In this document: one piece after another, positions 6,144 through 7,724 of the stretch | How the letters are laid out: the number at the start of each line of letters is the position of its first letter | Position numbering within the stretch: the stretch's first letter is position 1 | Source: Bacillota bacterium | GTDB lineage: Bacteria > Bacillota > Clostridia > Acetivibrionales > DSM-1351 | Direction of reading: 5' to 3' | DNA length: 7,724 bases | Assembly (NCBI GenBank): GCA_023417285.1 | Contig: JAEZFR010000515.1 | Location: 1 to 7,724, forward strand | Notes under the pieces: model-generated | The model's input: only the letters and a program-made list of their open reading frames with translations | Databases searched by the model: none | Told to the model about the DNA's origin: nothing | Program-made: the position numbers and the translations under genes

Positions 6144-6187
6144 AAAAAAACAAGGGTTTCAACGATGAGTTGAAACCCTTGTTTTTT
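6144..6187 (+). terminator. Rho-independent terminator after tRNA-Leu
   Basis: A perfect 13-bp stem, CAAGGGTTTCAAC (6151-6163) with GTTGAAACCCTTG (6169-6181), has a 5-base loop GATGA and is followed by six T. The A-run at 6144-6150 pairs with the T-run and would also allow termination from the minus strand. It begins directly after the tRNA 3' end and probably ends the tRNA transcript and any read-through from the motility operon. Confidence 0.93.
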
Positions 6188-6350
6188 ATATCTACAAATA
6201 CATAAACCATCCTTTAGCCGAGTTCAAAATAGCTTCTACAAACCAACATTGTTTTTAACAAACATTCTTAAACGAACGATGAGCAGTCAAAAATTATTCA
6301 TTATTTAAAAACTATTAGTTACTTAGTGTTTAGATGATATTACAACGGGT

Positions 6351-6409
6351 AAATAATTACTATTCTATACAGGAAAATAATTACTATTATGTAGATAATA
6401 AGTACTATT
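6351..6409 (+). repeat. Three short direct repeats upstream of the cobalamin-binding gene
   Basis: AAATAATTACTATT is present at 6351-6364 and exactly again at 6375-6388, 24 bases apart. A third, diverged copy (AATAAGTACTATT) sits at 6397-6409. The array ends about 23 bases before the start codon and 11 before the ribosome binding site. Function unknown; possible regulator sites or simple AT-rich duplication. Confidence 0.7.
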
Positions 6410-6420
6410 CTAAAAGATTG

Positions 6421-6425
6421 AGAGG
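6421..6425 (+). promoter_or_regulatory. Ribosome binding site fixing the start at 6433
   Basis: AGAGG lies seven bases before the ATG at 6433, a standard distance. The alternative in-frame ATG at 6334 has no purine-rich site before it. Confidence 0.7.
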
Positions 6426-6432
6426 ATTGCTT

Positions 6433-7086
6433 ATGGGAAGTTTTTATGAAGAGTTTATATACCACCTTGAAAGAGGGGAGAAGGAGAAGTGTGTTGTAAT
6501 GTCCCTTCAACAGGTTGATGAAGGCAAAATGAACATTAAAGAGCTTTACACTGATGTATTGGCACCCGCACTTAACAGTATATGCAACGAGAATAAGGAA
6601 CAGAAAATAGGGATATGGGAGGAACACTTTAGAAGTTCTGTTGTTAGAACTATTATTGAAAGCTGTTTTCCATATGTTATCAAGGAAAGAGACACACGAG
6701 GATATAAAAGAAAAGAAAGCAAGGTTGTTATCCTATGTCCTGAAGGAGAACATCATGATATGGGAGCTCGAATGGCTGCTGACTTTTTTACCTTGGCTGG
6801 ATATGAATCCATTTTTATTGGCAGCAGTACACCCAAAAACGAATTTATTACTATGGTTGACACACTCAAACCACAATATATTGCATTAAGTGTAATCAGC
6901 TACTATAATCTTGTATCTGCTAAGAAAACGATTGAAAGTATTCGAAATAAATATGGAAATAGTATCAAAATAATTGCAGGTGGGCATGCGCTATCCAGAA
7001 ATCCTGCCTCAGTTAGTGAAATAGGAGCAGATGCACTTGTTAATACATACGAAGAAATAATGAACCTAGGGAAGGAGGATAATTAA
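6433..7086 (+). CDS. Stand-alone cobalamin (B12)-binding protein
   Basis: A 217-residue soluble protein with the two-part B12 module. A helical cap-like domain (B12-binding-2 type) spans about residues 1-85. A Rossmann-like cobalamin-binding domain spans about 95-212. The cap contains the E64-H65 pair typical of AdoCbl-sensing caps, but the tryptophan of the CarH W-x9-EH motif is N54 here. In the second domain, E106-x-H108-x2-G111 is the base-off/His-on motif (usual D replaced by E). S153-V-I is the S-x-L-like motif, and G183-G184 the GG motif after strand IKIIAGG. H108 is expected to be the lower axial cobalt ligand. There is no MerR-like DNA-binding domain and no methyltransferase or mutase domain. 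It could be a B12-dependent light or cofactor sensor, or a corrinoid carrier; the lone domain architecture favours sensing. The permease gene follows after one base, implying a functional link. Confidence 0.88.
   Translation: MGSFYEEFIYHLERGEKEKCVVMSLQQVDEGKMNIKELYTDVLAPALNSICNENKEQKIGIWEEHFRSSVVRTIIESCFPYVIKERDTRGYKRKESKVVILCPEGEHHDMGARMAADFFTLAGYESIFIGSSTPKNEFITMVDTLKPQYIALSVISYYNLVSAKKTIESIRNKYGNSIKIIAGGHALSRNPASVSEIGADALVNTYEEIMNLGKEDN
7072..7078 (+). promoter_or_regulatory. Ribosome binding site of the permease gene
   Basis: AAGGAGG is a near-perfect Shine-Dalgarno nine bases before the ATG at 7088. It lies within the 3' end of the cobalamin-binding gene, indicating co-transcription and likely translational coupling. 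Confidence 0.85.
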
Positions 7087-7087
7087 T

Positions 7088-7724
7088 ATGAGATTATCTT
7101 TTGAAATTGCCCTTAGGTTTCTAAAATCAAATAAGGGTCAGACAATACTTATAGCACTCGGTATTGCCATAGGCGTATCAGTACAGATTTTTATAGGATT
7201 ACTTATTCAAGGTCTTCAAACGAGCTTAATAAATAAGACAATTGGAAATTCACCACAAATTACTATTACATCAAACAGTGATGATAAAAGGATTAAAAAT
7301 TGGGAGGTGGAGCTGGAGAAAGTTGCTGCTACCGACAATAGTATAAAGAGTGTTTCACCCGCAGCTGATGTATCAGCTTTTCTCAAGAATCAAGATAAGG
7401 CGGAACCAGTACTTTTAAGAGGCTTTGCCATTGATAAGGCGGATGCAATATATAACTTCAAGGATAGCATTTTTGATGGACGTCTTCCTAAGGGAGATGG
7501 AGAAGTAATTGTGGGAAAAGAGCTCAGAGATAAACTTGCACTTACAAAAGATCAAGTAGTTGATGTCGTAGCTGCTGATGGTAAAAAAATAAGCATTAAA
7601 ATAGTTGGTTTCTATGACCTTAAGGTTTCCAGCATAAACGAGAAATGGATTATCTCTGAATTAGCTACATCACAAGCACTAGCTGGATATGACAATGATA
7701 TTACCTCTATAGAAATGCAAGTAA
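7088..7724 (+). CDS. ABC transporter permease, FtsX/MacB/LolC class (3' end cut by window edge)
   Basis: The reading frame is open from ATG 7088 to the right edge, giving 212 codons with no stop. The N-terminus MRLSFEIALRFLKSNKGQ, with an amphipathic start followed by a hydrophobic segment at about residues 19-41 (ILIALGIAIGVSVQIFIGLL), is the classic opening of FtsX/MacB/LolC-type permeases. The large extracytoplasmic domain begins after it. It includes family-like features: a PQITITS strand, SVSPAADV, LLRGFAIDKADAIYNF, the DGRLPKGDGEVIVGKELRDKL stretch and the IVGFYDL segment. The C-terminal membrane segments are outside the window. Such permeases work with a separate ATPase in mechanotransmission-type export, such as lipoprotein, antimicrobial or peptide transport. 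The ATPase gene is not visible and may lie to the right. The gene starts one base after the stop of the B12-binding gene. Confidence 0.88.
   Translation, partial: MRLSFEIALRFLKSNKGQTILIALGIAIGVSVQIFIGLLIQGLQTSLINKTIGNSPQITITSNSDDKRIKNWEVELEKVAATDNSIKSVSPAADVSAFLKNQDKAEPVLLRGFAIDKADAIYNFKDSIFDGRLPKGDGEVIVGKELRDKLALTKDQVVDVVAADGKKISIKIVGFYDLKVSSINEKWIISELATSQALAGYDNDITSIEMQV

Larger units (their letters stand above)
6188..6432 (+). other. Intergenic leader before the cobalamin-binding gene
   Basis: AT-rich stretch that I treat as non-coding. The frame is open from an ATG at 6334, but that start has no ribosome binding site and would add a Y/N-rich tail unlike the family. The 14-base direct repeat AAATAATTACTATT occurs at 6351-6364 and 6375-6388, with a third partial copy ending TACTATT at 6403-6409. 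No cobalamin riboswitch is recognisable to me, and I cannot assign a promoter with confidence. Confidence 0.6.

Noticed and set aside
5932..6210. Minus-strand ORF of 92 residues containing GGDGGSRTHT and SADFESATSASSIT
   Set aside because: This is the familiar false protein produced by reading the antisense of a tRNA-Leu gene; it also runs through the terminator hairpin.
6188..6432. Cobalamin riboswitch before the B12-binding gene
   Set aside because: The leader is AT-rich and I see no B12-box-like conserved core or long paired arms; its length between the terminator and the gene is also short for one.

Overview
The window is AT-rich DNA from a motile, Gram-positive, Clostridia-type bacterium. 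Evidence for this is strong Shine-Dalgarno sites, densely packed same-strand genes, a CheC-CheD chemotaxis pair, a sigma-D/FliA sigma factor and a FapA (DUF342) protein in one run. The order cheC-cheD-small membrane protein-sigD-fapA-small Q/K-rich protein-membrane protein with a C-terminal HTH-like end-MltG-like protein matches, from memory, the distal end of the large flagellar/chemotaxis operon of cellulolytic clostridia such as Ruminiclostridium. The genus is an inference.

Bases 1-5789 hold this operon end, all on the + strand, with gaps of 1 to about 75 bases and no promoter or terminator that I can see inside it. CheC enters the window already in progress: its reading frame is open from base 1, so the ATG at 19 is internal. 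CheC (CheY-P phosphatase) and CheD (receptor deamidase) form the adaptation pair. Sigma-D directs late motility genes. FapA is a predicted beta-solenoid protein. Four accompanying proteins have no established role: a two-pass membrane protein (1071-1421), a soluble Q/K-rich protein (3642-3926), and two single-pass membrane proteins (3962-5083 and 5157-5789). The last two each carry a tandem-repeat linker between an N-terminal membrane anchor and a small C-terminal domain, and they are predicted to face opposite sides of the membrane.

Bases 5790-6432 are mostly non-coding. They hold a tRNA-Leu gene with anticodon CAA (6056-6142, CCA encoded), a candidate promoter in front of it, and a strong hairpin terminator starting eight bases after the CCA.

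Bases 6433-7724 start a second, unrelated unit. A 217-residue stand-alone cobalamin-binding protein with no DNA-binding domain is followed, one base after its stop, by an ABC-type permease of the FtsX/MacB/LolC class. The permease runs off the right edge. The tight spacing implies co-translation and suggests a B12- or light-responsive partner for the transporter, which is inference.

Several starts are placed downstream of the longest possible ORF (3642, 3962, 6433) because good ribosome binding sites and family-like N-termini support the later start.
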